Positions 1 to 6,832 of a stretch of 11,200 nucleotides of DNA are shown one piece after another. Within the stretch, counting starts at the first letter, position 1. Each line of letters starts with the position of its first letter. Below the pieces are notes generated by a model that made no database searches, was not told where the DNA came from, and saw only the letters and a list, made by a program, of their open reading frames with translations. The position numbers were made by a program, and so were the translations under genes. Origin of the DNA: Elusimicrobiota bacterium (GTDB lineage: Bacteria; Elusimicrobiota; Elusimicrobia; FEN-1173); contig PMLF01000060.1 in assembly GCA_003158755.1 (NCBI GenBank), positions 1 through 11,200 on the forward strand. Reading direction: 5' to 3'.

Positions 1-1
1 C

Positions 2-535
2 AACATCCTTTTCATCTGCGGCGGAGCGTTCGAGGGGATCTCCCAAATCATCGAGAAGCGTTTGGGCACCTACGGCGTCGGGTTCGGCAAGGAAGTGAAG
101 TCCAAAAAGCAGCTATCGACCGTCGAACTGCTCCAGCGGGTCCGCGCCGAAGATTTGATCCAATACGGGTTGATCCCCGAGCTCGTCGGACGGCTGCCGG
201 TGCTGGCCACCCTGGACCCCCTTTCCGAGGACCAGCTCGTCGAGGTGCTCACCAAGCCCAAGAACGCCCTCGTCAAGCAGTACCAAAAGATGTTTTCGTT
301 TGAAGACGTCGAACTCCGTTTTATCGGCGACAGCCTTAAAAAGGTCGCCAAAGACGCCCTGGCCCGGGGTTCCGGCGCGCGGGGCCTTCGGTCCATCCTG
401 GAAGACCTCATGCTGGACGTCATGTTCGATCTCCCCGAGGACAAGGATCTGCGTCAAGTGATCATCGACGACGACGTTGTTTTGGGCCTCAAAACCCCCA
501 TGCGCGTTCGCGAAGGGATGAAGAAGTCGGCTTAG
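2..535 (+). CDS. clpX: ATP-dependent Clp protease ATP-binding subunit ClpX, C-terminal part
   Basis: Partial gene: the reading frame is open to the left edge and only about 177 C-terminal residues are present. ClpX is the hexameric AAA+ unfoldase that selects proteins and threads them into the ClpP peptidase in the cytoplasm. Walker A and B and the zinc-binding domain would lie upstream. Visible in fragment numbering are the sensor-1 strand (NILFICGGAF, 1-10) and the VGF tripeptide (26-28), equivalent to the IGF loop that docks on ClpP. Further on are the arginine-finger region (LIPELVGRLP) and the sensor-2 motif GARGLRS near the end of the AAA+ lid. The presence of the IGF-type loop and the GAR motif says this is ClpX rather than HslU. 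The tail after the lid is short and ends in KKSA. The PAP2 gene starts 5 bases after the stop, suggesting cotranscription. Nothing looks broken. Confidence 0.97.
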   Translation, partial: NILFICGGAFEGISQIIEKRLGTYGVGFGKEVKSKKQLSTVELLQRVRAEDLIQYGLIPELVGRLPVLATLDPLSEDQLVEVLTKPKNALVKQYQKMFSFEDVELRFIGDSLKKVAKDALARGSGARGLRSILEDLMLDVMFDLPEDKDLRQVIIDDDVVLGLKTPMRVREGMKKSA

Positions 536-540
536 CTCCC

Positions 541-1122
541 GTGTTGAATACCCTCATCGCTTTCGACGTCCGGCTGTTTTCCCTCATCAACGGCGCCCAC
601 GCGCCGTTCTTCGACGTTTTTTTCGGCGGCGCCACCTGGCTGGGGAACGGGTGGGTGACCTTTCCGTTGTTCCTCTTGGTCGTCCTCCTCAACGCTTCCA
701 GACGGAAAGTGGCGGGAGTCCTCTTGGCGGGGGCGGTCGCTTTCGCGTCCGCGGGGGTCCTCCTTCAAGCGGTCAAGAAATCCGTCGACCGGCCCCGGCC
801 GGTGAAGTATTTCTCCCTTCAAAAATCGGAAACCCCCGTCCACGTGGTGGGGCCAAAGCTGGGGGCCCGCTCCTTCCCGTCGGGGCACGCTCAAACCGCG
901 TTCACGGCGGCGGCGCTGCTGGCGTTCATTTACGGCGGGACGTTTTGGATGTCTTTCCTCTTCGCTTTCCTGGTGGCTTACTCCCGCGTCTACGTGGGGG
1001 CCCATTTTCCGTTGGATACCGTCGTGGGCATGGTCCTCGGGGTGGCGGCGGCTTGGGGTTCGGTGGCCGGGTTCCGGAAAATGATTTGGGAACGGAATCC
1101 GGAGGAAAGCGTTAGTAGTTAG
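541..1122 (+). CDS. PAP2-family membrane phosphatase
   Basis: Predicted 193-residue integral membrane phosphatase of the PAP2 (type 2 phosphatidic acid phosphatase) superfamily. Family members remove phosphate from lipid substrates such as undecaprenyl diphosphate, phosphatidylglycerophosphate or phosphatidic acid at the outer face of the inner membrane. All three signature motifs are intact: K79-x6-R86-P87, then PSGH with H116, then S148-R149-x5-H155-x3-D159. Hydrophobic segments lie at about 38-52, 56-78, 118-147 and 158-178, matching the usual multi-span fold. The GTG start at 541 is 5 bases after the clpX stop and has no convincing Shine-Dalgarno sequence in front of it. Translation is therefore probably coupled to clpX. 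The gene sits between clpX and lon, which are often adjacent without it. The substrate cannot be read from the sequence; a UppP/BacA-like lipid-carrier recycling role is one possibility. Confidence 0.92.
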   Translation: MLNTLIAFDVRLFSLINGAHAPFFDVFFGGATWLGNGWVTFPLFLLVVLLNASRRKVAGVLLAGAVAFASAGVLLQAVKKSVDRPRPVKYFSLQKSETPVHVVGPKLGARSFPSGHAQTAFTAAALLAFIYGGTFWMSFLFAFLVAYSRVYVGAHFPLDTVVGMVLGVAAAWGSVAGFRKMIWERNPEESVSS

Positions 1123-1156
1123 CAGGCTGCCGAAAAACTCTAAGGTCCCTGTAGTT

Positions 1157-1172
1157 GCCCGATTCATCGGGC
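1157..1172. repeat. Small hairpin in the left arm of the fold-back element
   Basis: GCCCGA and TCGGGC form a 6-bp stem around a TTCA loop, directly after GTAGTT. The right-arm counterpart (1412-1428) keeps the GTAGTTGCCC half but has lost the matching stem, so the two arms have diverged. Confidence 0.6.
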
Positions 1173-1220
1173 GAATTGGAACGGACTATTGATGCCTGTA
1201 TAAACAATACCCTGGAGACC

Positions 1221-1295
1221 GCTCGTGCTGAGCGTGTCGAAGCACGACAAGTTCCCGGCGATCACGGCTCACCCTTCGACAAGCTCAGGGTGAGC
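1221..1295. repeat. Inverted pair of REP-like palindromes
   Basis: Two palindromic units face each other. Unit 2 (1267-1295) has a perfect 8-bp stem, GCTCACCC/GGGTGAGC, around the core TTCGACAAGCTCA. Unit 1 (1221-1247) has the stem TCGTGC/GCACGA (1223-1228 with 1242-1247) around the same core read in reverse, with one base changed. The stem sequences differ between units but each stays self-complementary while the core is kept, which implies conservation of structure. Units with this core are repeated in many environmental bacterial genomes (recollection, not checked). Unit 2 is followed by GGGTTTTAGGATTTTGTTTTT-like T-rich sequence, so it could also end transcripts coming from clpX. Confidence 0.7.
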
Positions 1296-1356
1296 GGGTT
1301 TTAGGATTTTGTTTTTACAGGCCTCAATAATCGCGTTATTCAGCTTTAGAACGCCC

Positions 1357-1388
1357 AATGGTTTCCGGGCTAGCGCCCTCCAACCATT
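1357..1388. repeat. Hairpin in the extra segment of the right arm
   Basis: AATGGTT at 1357-1363 pairs with AACCATT at 1382-1388, and an inner GGGC/GCCC pair flanks TAGC. It lies in the roughly 75 bases of the right arm that have no counterpart in the left arm. Whether it is a separate insertion or a remnant deleted from the left arm cannot be told from one copy. Confidence 0.5.
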
Positions 1389-1457
1389 TCCTCGCCTCCC
1401 ACGGCTCGGTCATAAATTGGGCAACTACACTTTTTCGACGGCCTGTCAGAGGAAGAT

Positions 1458-3797
1458 ATGAGCGAAACGAAAAGTAAAGACATCCTTCAATTGCCGCTGC
1501 TGCCGGTGCGGGATACCGTCCTTTTTCCTCGGGTGGTGGCGCCCATCGTGGCGGGGAGGCCTCGGTCCGTTAAGGCGGTGGAAACCGCTCTGGCGGGGGA
1601 CCGGCGGGTTTTCATCGTCCTCCAACGGAAACCTCAGGAAGAGGATCCTTCCCGGGCGGACCTGCACGAGGTGGGCGTCGTCGCCCGCGTTCTCCAGTGG
1701 CTTAAGGGGCAGGACGGGACTTTGAAAGCCCTCGTGGAAGGCGAGAGCCGGGCGCTCCTGCTGGACTCCCAGCCGATGGCCGGAGGCTACGTCCAGGTGG
1801 ACATTCAACCTTTGGAACCGTCGGTGGAGGTCACTCCCGAAATCCACGCCCTGGCGCGGCAGACCCACGCCCTCTTCGATCAATACCTGCGCCTGGGCCG
1901 CCGGCTTCCGGCGGAGGTCCTTTCCGTCCTGCCGCCTCTGGAACTTCCGGGCGAGCTGGCGGACGCCATCGCCGGACATCTGCCCGTCAAGCTGTCCGAC
2001 AAGCAGCACATCCTTGAAATCACCGACGTCAAGAAGCGGCTGGAGCGGCTCTGCGAGATACTCTTCGGCGAGATCGACATCCTCAATTTGGAACGGCGGA
2101 TCCACAGCCGCGTGCGGGGACGCATCGAAAAGTCCCAGCGGGAATACTATTTGACGGAACAGATGAAGGCGATCCAGAAGGAGCTGAAGAAAAAAGAGGA
2201 CGGCGGCGAGCTGGACGACCTGCGGGGAAAACTGGCTTCAGCCGGGCTGTCGCCGGAAGCCAAGGAAGTCGCCGACCGGGAGATGTCGCGTTTGGAAAAA
2301 ATGATGCCCGTCTCCCCCGAGGCGACCGTCACGCGCACGTATTTGGAATGGCTGTCGTCGCTTCCTTGGACCGTCGAAACCAAAGACGCCCTGGACTTGG
2401 ACGAGGCCCAGAAGATCCTGGACGAGGACCACTTCGGCCTGGAAAAGGCCAAGGAACGGATCGTCGAATATTTGGCGGTTTTGAAGCTCACCAAGTCGAT
2501 CAAAGGACCCATCCTTTGTTTCGTGGGGCCGCCGGGCGTGGGGAAGACTTCTCTCGGCAAAAGCGTCGCGCGCGCCTTGGGCCGCAACTTCCAGCGCATT
2601 TCCCTGGGAGGCGTCCGCGACGAGGCCGACATCCGCGGGCACCGCCGCACGTACATCGGCTCCCTCCCCGGTCGGATCATCCAGGCCTTCAAGAAAGCCA
2701 AGTCCCGAAACCCGGTCATCCTCCTCGACGAGATCGACAAGATGGGCAACGATTGGCGCGGGGACCCGGCGTCGGCGCTGTTGGAGGTTCTGGACCCCGA
2801 GCAGAACAACGTCTTCACCGACCACTATTTGGACGTGGGGTTCGACCTCTCCCGCGCCCTCTTCATCACCACGGCCAACACGCTTTACTCCATCCCGCCC
2901 GCTCTTCAGGACCGGCTGGAAATTTTGCGGTTCCCCGGCTACACGACGGAGGAGAAGCTTTCCATCGCCGAGCGGTTCCTGATCCCGAAGCAGAAGAAAG
3001 AGAACGGACTGCGGCTGGGCTCCATCAAGATCACTCCCGACGCGCTGAAGATGATCGCCCGGGACTACACCCAGGAGGCGGGCGTCCGCCAACTGGAGCG
3101 GGAGATCGCGGCCCTGTGCCGGAAGGCCGCGCGGCGGCTCGTGTCGGAAAAGGTCTCCTCCGTGACGGTGGCGGCGGTGGATTTGAAAAAATTGCTGGGA
3201 GCTCCCAAGTTTTCCCGGGAGAAAGCCGCCGTCAACGCCGTGGGCGTCGCCACGGGTCTGGCGTGGACGGAGCACGGGGGGGAAACTCTTTCCGTCGAAG
3301 CCATCCTCCTGCCCGGGAAGGGCAAAGTCATCCTCACGGGCAAGCTGGGCGCGGTCATGCAGGAGTCGGCGCAGGCGGCCCTTTCCTACGTGCGTTCCCA
3401 GGCGGACGAGCTGCACATCAAGCGGGAAGCGCTCATGAAGGACCGCGACCTGCACCTCCACATCCCCGAAGGCTCCGTGCCCAAAGACGGGCCGTCGGCG
3501 GGGATCGCGATGGCGACCGCGGTGGCGTCGGTCTTGACCGGCCGCGCGGTCCGCAAGGACGTGGCCATGACGGGGGAGATCACCCTCTTGGGGCGCGTGC
3601 TGCCCATCGGGGGCTTGAAGGAAAAAGTTCTCGCGGCCCATCGGGAAGGGATGCTGACGGTCCTCTATCCCGCGGCCAACCGCCAAGACCTCGAAGAAAT
3701 CTCCGAAGACGTCCGCAAAGCGTTGGACCTCGTGCCCGTCGCCACCATGGCGGACGTGCTGCACCGGGCTCTGGCGCCCCGGCGGCAAAAAAACTAA
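1458..3797 (+). CDS. lon: ATP-dependent protease La (Lon)
   Basis: A complete 779-residue LonA-type protease, which degrades misfolded and selected regulatory proteins in the cytoplasm as a homohexamer. Domains in order: N-terminal LON substrate-binding domain (about 10-205, opening LPLLPVRDTVLFPRVV), a coiled linker rich in K and E (about 215-300), AAA+ ATPase, and C-terminal Ser-Lys protease domain. Walker A is GPPGVGKT at 357-364 (K363), Walker B VILLDE at 420-425, and sensor 1 lies in FITTANT. The catalytic dyad is S680 in DGPSAG and K723 in GGLKEK. The length is close to E. coli Lon (784). The ATG at 1458 is preceded by AGAGGAAG at about 1448-1455, a good ribosome binding site. The repeat element ends 2-3 bases before that site, so any lon-specific promoter must lie in the repeat or further upstream. 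No heat-shock operator such as CIRCE was seen. Confidence 0.98.
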   Translation: MSETKSKDILQLPLLPVRDTVLFPRVVAPIVAGRPRSVKAVETALAGDRRVFIVLQRKPQEEDPSRADLHEVGVVARVLQWLKGQDGTLKALVEGESRALLLDSQPMAGGYVQVDIQPLEPSVEVTPEIHALARQTHALFDQYLRLGRRLPAEVLSVLPPLELPGELADAIAGHLPVKLSDKQHILEITDVKKRLERLCEILFGEIDILNLERRIHSRVRGRIEKSQREYYLTEQMKAIQKELKKKEDGGELDDLRGKLASAGLSPEAKEVADREMSRLEKMMPVSPEATVTRTYLEWLSSLPWTVETKDALDLDEAQKILDEDHFGLEKAKERIVEYLAVLKLTKSIKGPILCFVGPPGVGKTSLGKSVARALGRNFQRISLGGVRDEADIRGHRRTYIGSLPGRIIQAFKKAKSRNPVILLDEIDKMGNDWRGDPASALLEVLDPEQNNVFTDHYLDVGFDLSRALFITTANTLYSIPPALQDRLEILRFPGYTTEEKLSIAERFLIPKQKKENGLRLGSIKITPDALKMIARDYTQEAGVRQLEREIAALCRKAARRLVSEKVSSVTVAAVDLKKLLGAPKFSREKAAVNAVGVATGLAWTEHGGETLSVEAILLPGKGKVILTGKLGAVMQESAQAALSYVRSQADELHIKREALMKDRDLHLHIPEGSVPKDGPSAGIAMATAVASVLTGRAVRKDVAMTGEITLLGRVLPIGGLKEKVLAAHREGMLTVLYPAANRQDLEEISEDVRKALDLVPVATMADVLHRALAPRRQKN

Positions 3798-3806
3798 AAT
3801 CACATT

Positions 3807-3828
3807 CCCTTCCGAGTCTCGCGAAGGG
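3807..3828 (+). other. Hairpin in the lon-aminotransferase gap
   Basis: CCCTTC at 3807-3812 pairs with GAAGGG at 3823-3828, with three further inner pairs (CGA/TCG) and a single-base bulge. It begins 9 bases after the lon stop codon. No T-run follows, so it is not a textbook intrinsic terminator; it may stabilise the lon 3' end or be a weak terminator. Confidence 0.35.
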
Positions 3829-3871
3829 CCCCACGCTATCTTTGCTAATCCATCAAGGAGCCGAGCCACCC

Positions 3872-5008
3872 ATGAAAAAGTTCTATCTGATTACCCCTGG
3901 ACCCACCCCTATTCCGCCGGAAGTCGCCGCCCAATCCGCGCTTCCCATCATCCACCATCGCACCCATGAGTTCGGCGATCTGTTCGACCAAGTTTCGCAG
4001 GGGCTCAAATACGTTTATCAGACGAAGAACGACGTTTTCATCATCACCGCCTCCGGTTCGGGGGCGATGGAAAGCGCCGTGGCCAACGTCGTGAACCCCG
4101 GCGACAAGGTCATCGTGGCCTCCGGCGGCTCCTTCGGCGAACGCTGGATCAAGATTAACACCGCCTTCGGCGCCACCGTCGTGGCCGTCAAAGACGAACT
4201 CGGCCAGCCCGTGAACGTGGAGAAAATCCGCGAGGCGCTCAAGGCCAACCCGGACGCCAAAGCCGTTTTCTGCCAGCACACCGAGACCTCCACCGGCGTG
4301 GTCAACGACCTGAAGGCGTTGGGCGAAATCGTCGCCGCCACGCCCGCCCTCCTCGTCGTGGACGCGATTTCCGGCTTGGGCGGGGAAGAACTACACATGG
4401 ACGACTGGAAGCTGGACGTGGTCGTCGCCGGGTCGCAAAAAGGGCTCATGGTCGCTCCGGGCTTGGCGTTCGCGTCCGTGTCGGACAAAGCCTGGAAGGT
4501 GATCGAGGCGTGCAAGAACCACCGGTTCTATTTCGACTATCGGCTCATCAAGAAGTCCATCCCGAATAAGGAAACCCCTTGGACTCCGGCCGTGACCTTG
4601 ATGCAGTCTCTCCGGGCGTCCCTGGGCATGATCAAGTCCGACGGGATCGAGAACGTCTGGGCCCGCCACCGCCGTTTGGCGAAAGCCACCCGCGCGGGAA
4701 TGCAGGGATTGGGATTGAAGCTGTTCGCGACCAACCCCTGTGCCGTGCTGACTTCGGCCTACTTGCCGTCCTCGGTGGACGGCAACAAGCTCGTGGACTG
4801 GATGCGGGACGACCTCGGGGTGTCGGTGGCCGGGGGACAGGAATCTCTTAAAGGGAAGATCGTCCGCTTGGCCCACATGGGTTATATGGACCAGTTCGAT
4901 ATCCTCGTCGGACTGACTGCCCTGGAAACCGGGCTCAAGAAGTTCGGCGTGGCGGTTCCTCCGGGGAAAGGGGTTCAGGCCGCCATGGAGGCGTTCGCCG
5001 CCGTATAA
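3872..5008 (+). CDS. Class V PLP-dependent aminotransferase (serine-glyoxylate / alanine-glyoxylate type)
   Basis: Encodes 378 residues of the fold-type I, class V aminotransferase family that includes serine-pyruvate, serine-glyoxylate and alanine-glyoxylate aminotransferases. The N-terminus has the family's LITPGPTPIPPEV and HHRTHEF segments. The PLP-binding Asp is D164 (VVDAISGLGGEE) and the Schiff-base Lys is K190 (GSQKGLMVAPGL). The ATG at 3872 is supported by AAGGAG at 3855-3860, and the upstream in-frame extension is only the off-frame shadow of lon. serA begins 81 bases downstream on the same strand. In some archaea and bacteria relatives of this enzyme act as phosphoserine aminotransferase, so the pair could supply serine-pathway steps 1 and 2. 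The alternative is serine-glyoxylate or alanine-glyoxylate transamination in one-carbon metabolism. The exact amino donor is not readable from sequence. Confidence 0.92.
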   Translation: MKKFYLITPGPTPIPPEVAAQSALPIIHHRTHEFGDLFDQVSQGLKYVYQTKNDVFIITASGSGAMESAVANVVNPGDKVIVASGGSFGERWIKINTAFGATVVAVKDELGQPVNVEKIREALKANPDAKAVFCQHTETSTGVVNDLKALGEIVAATPALLVVDAISGLGGEELHMDDWKLDVVVAGSQKGLMVAPGLAFASVSDKAWKVIEACKNHRFYFDYRLIKKSIPNKETPWTPAVTLMQSLRASLGMIKSDGIENVWARHRRLAKATRAGMQGLGLKLFATNPCAVLTSAYLPSSVDGNKLVDWMRDDLGVSVAGGQESLKGKIVRLAHMGYMDQFDILVGLTALETGLKKFGVAVPPGKGVQAAMEAFAAV

Positions 5009-5016
5009 AGATTTTT

Positions 5017-5063
5017 GCTTCGGTTCGCCCTCTCCCTCACCCTCCCCCGTAAACGGGGGAGGG
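5017..5063. repeat. Palindromic repeat in the serA leader (copy 1)
   Basis: Begins GCTTCGGTTCGCCC (5017-5030) and ends in a perfect hairpin: CCCTCCCCCGT (5040-5050), AA, ACGGGGGAGGG (5053-5063). A second copy with the same leading block and nearly the same hairpin lies at 8567-8657. The hairpin ends 15 bases before the serA ribosome binding site (AGGAG, 5079-5083). Its effect on aminotransferase-to-serA readthrough or serA translation is open. There is no T-run after it on the + strand. Confidence 0.8.
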
Positions 5064-5089
5064 AAGACCCATTCTTTCAGGAGACCGTC

Positions 5090-6685
5090 ATGACCAAAAT
5101 CAAAGTCCTTGTCAGCGATCCCGTTAATGAGGAGGGGCTCGCCTCCCTCCGGGAGAATCCGGCTTACGACGTCGTTTACAAAACCGGGTTGAAGCCCGAT
5201 CAACTCCTTAAAGAATTGGAAGGGGCTCAGGCGCTGCTGGTGCGGTCCGAGACCAAAGTCACGGCGGACGTCATCGCCGCCGCCAAGGACCTCCGCTTCG
5301 TCGGCCGCGCGGGGTCGGGCGTGGACAACATCGATTTGAAGGCCGCCTCCCAATCGGGCATCGTCGTGGCCAATGTGCCCGGCGGAAACACGATTTCGGC
5401 GTGCGAACAGGCGTTGGCGCTGATGTTCGCGCTCGCGCGCAATACCCCCGCGGCCGACGCGTCCATGAAAGCGGGGAAATGGGAACGGCCCAAGTTCATG
5501 GGGACCGAGATCACCGGAAAAACCCTGGGCGTTTTGGGGTTGGGGCGCATCGGTAAAGAGCTCGCGCTCCGCGCCCAAGGTCTGCAGATGAAGGTCGTGG
5601 CGTTCGATCCCGTGGCGGACGAATCCTGGTGCCGCCGGGCGGGCATCGCGCTCGTTTCCGTCGACGAAATCCTGGCGCAGGCGGATTTCATCTCCCTGCA
5701 CGTGCCGCTCAACGACAAGACTAAGAACCTGATCAATAAAGATTCGCTGGCCAAGGCCAAGAAAGGGATACGGATCATCAACTGTTCCCGCGGCGGGATC
5801 GTGAACGAAGCCGACTTGGTGGAAGCGCTTAAGTCCGGCCAGGTGAAATCCGCCGCGTTGGACGTGTTCGAGAAAGAGCCGCTTCCGGCCGATTCGTTCT
5901 TGCGGCAAGCGCCGAACCTGATCCTGACGCCGCACTTGGGCGCATCGACGGAAGAGGCGCAGGTGAAAGTGGCCGAGGAACTGGCCATCGGTTTGGTGGA
6001 GTTCTTCGATAAAGGCTTCGCCCGGGCGGCGGTCAATATGCCGGCTTTGGACGTGGCGGGCCAGAACCATCTCTTCAACTACCTGCCCCTGGCCGACAAG
6101 CTGGGGTCTTTCCTGGCGCAGGTCACCAAGGGCCAAGCGGCTCAATCCTTGTCGATCAAATATTCGGGCGACCTCGGGAAATTGACCCCGACGCTCTTGA
6201 CCGCCACGGCGGCTTCCGGCTACCTGCGCTTCGCCCAGGCCAAGCGCGTCAGCCCGGTGAACGCCCTCGCCATGGCCGGGGAACTTCACCTGGCCGTGTC
6301 CGAGTCCTCGACGCCCGAGGCCATCGACTACGCGGGATTGATCGAACTGGAACTGACGACGGAGAAGGGGACTTTTGAAGTCGCCGGAACCGTGTACGGC
6401 CGCGGCGATCTGCGGCTGGTGCGGGTGGACCACCTTCCCGTGGACACGATTCCGGAAGGACATCTCCTCGCCATGAAGAACGACGACAAGCCGGGCGTGG
6501 TCGGCCATACCGGGACCGTGCTGGCCGCGGCGGGCATCAACATCGCCGGCATGGAAGTGGGGCGGAACCGGCCCGGCGGAACGGCAGTGTCCCTGTGGCG
6601 CGTGGACGCGGTCGTGCCCGAGGACGTCCTCGCCAAGGTGAAGGCGCATCCGGCGATCTTGTCGGTGAAAGTGGTGAAGCTGTAA
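5090..6685 (+). CDS. serA: D-3-phosphoglycerate dehydrogenase, long form
   Basis: A 531-residue protein that oxidises 3-phosphoglycerate to 3-phosphohydroxypyruvate with NAD+, the first step of serine synthesis in the cytoplasm. The Rossmann motif GLGRIG is at 150-155. The catalytic residues are R234 (NCSRGGIVNEADL), E263 (DVFEKEP) and H282 (LTPHLGAS). After the catalytic core come an ASB (allosteric substrate-binding) domain at about 316-456 and a C-terminal ACT domain at about 459-531. This is the long architecture seen in Bacillus and Mycobacterium; the ACT domain suggests feedback by serine. The ATG at 5090 is chosen because AGGAG sits at 5079-5083; a longer frame from 5015 would have to translate the palindromic repeat. 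It follows the class V aminotransferase, its likely pathway partner, and converges on the PLD-like gene. Confidence 0.97.
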   Translation: MTKIKVLVSDPVNEEGLASLRENPAYDVVYKTGLKPDQLLKELEGAQALLVRSETKVTADVIAAAKDLRFVGRAGSGVDNIDLKAASQSGIVVANVPGGNTISACEQALALMFALARNTPAADASMKAGKWERPKFMGTEITGKTLGVLGLGRIGKELALRAQGLQMKVVAFDPVADESWCRRAGIALVSVDEILAQADFISLHVPLNDKTKNLINKDSLAKAKKGIRIINCSRGGIVNEADLVEALKSGQVKSAALDVFEKEPLPADSFLRQAPNLILTPHLGASTEEAQVKVAEELAIGLVEFFDKGFARAAVNMPALDVAGQNHLFNYLPLADKLGSFLAQVTKGQAAQSLSIKYSGDLGKLTPTLLTATAASGYLRFAQAKRVSPVNALAMAGELHLAVSESSTPEAIDYAGLIELELTTEKGTFEVAGTVYGRGDLRLVRVDHLPVDTIPEGHLLAMKNDDKPGVVGHTGTVLAAAGINIAGMEVGRNRPGGTAVSLWRVDAVVPEDVLAKVKAHPAILSVKVVKL

Positions 6686-6722
6686 CCTTGAACGGAGTCA
6701 GTTGCGAAATGGACGGGATTTT

Positions 6723-6812
6723 CCTCCCCCTTTGAAAAAGGGGGATTGAGGGGGATTTTATACCACCAGGATACGTCAAATCCCCCCAGACCCCCCTTTT
6801 TCAAAGGGGGGA
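6723..6812. terminator. Inverted pair of C/G-rich palindromes; likely bidirectional terminator
   Basis: Left unit (6723-6758) contains CCCCCTTTGAAAAAGGGGG, followed by ATTGAGGGGGATTT. The right unit (6778-6812) is the same sequence inverted, with C-runs one base longer. Each unit is a hairpin (CCCCCTTT/AAAGGGGG), and the two units can also pair with each other over about 35 bases around a 19-base loop. The pair lies between the convergent 3' ends of serA (6685) and the PLD-like gene (6833), where a two-way terminator is expected. T-runs after the stems are short (ATTTT), so the termination role is inferred from position and structure. A third unit lies at 11123-11158. Confidence 0.7.
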
Positions 6813-6832
6813 CACCAATAGATGTATAGCGT

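Larger units (their letters stand above)
1123..1445. repeat. Fold-back (MITE-like) composite repeat element
   Basis: A 323-base non-coding element whose two halves are imperfect inverted repeats. Outer ends: CAGGCTGCCGAAAAA at 1123-1137 against the complement of TTTTTCGACGGCCTG at 1431-1445. Second block: GTAGTTGCCCGATTCAT at 1151-1167 against the complement of 1412-1428 (15 of 17 match). Third block: 1187-1207 against the complement of 1309-1329 (19 of 21 match). The centre holds two smaller palindromes (1221-1247 and 1267-1295). The right half carries about 75 extra bases with their own hairpin. There is no ORF of note and no clear target-site duplication: flanks are ...GTTAG on the left and TCAGAG on the right. 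It reads as a non-autonomous mobile or REP/BIME-like element that landed between the PAP2 stop and the lon ribosome binding site. No helper transposase is in the window. Confidence 0.75.

Noticed and set aside
1123..1295. CRISPR-like repeats before lon
   Set aside because: The repeats are inverted, of unequal length and not regularly spaced; no cas gene is present.
2238..3869. Long minus-strand open frame opposite lon
   Set aside because: Antisense shadow of the AAA+ and protease domains of lon; no domain or ribosome binding site.
2348..3871. Long in-frame extension upstream of the aminotransferase, giving an 886-residue frame
   Set aside because: It lies inside lon in another frame, reads as R/G/P/H-rich shadow translation, and the aminotransferase has its own ribosome binding site and family-typical N-terminus at 3872.
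5015..5089. Earlier TTG start for serA
   Set aside because: It would translate the palindromic repeat, whereas the ATG at 5090 has a well-placed AGGAG and matches the family N-terminus.
4391..6649. Long minus-strand open frame across the aminotransferase and serA
   Set aside because: It is the complement of two clearly identified genes; H/R/G/Q-rich composition typical of antisense frames in GC-rich DNA, with no recognisable domain.
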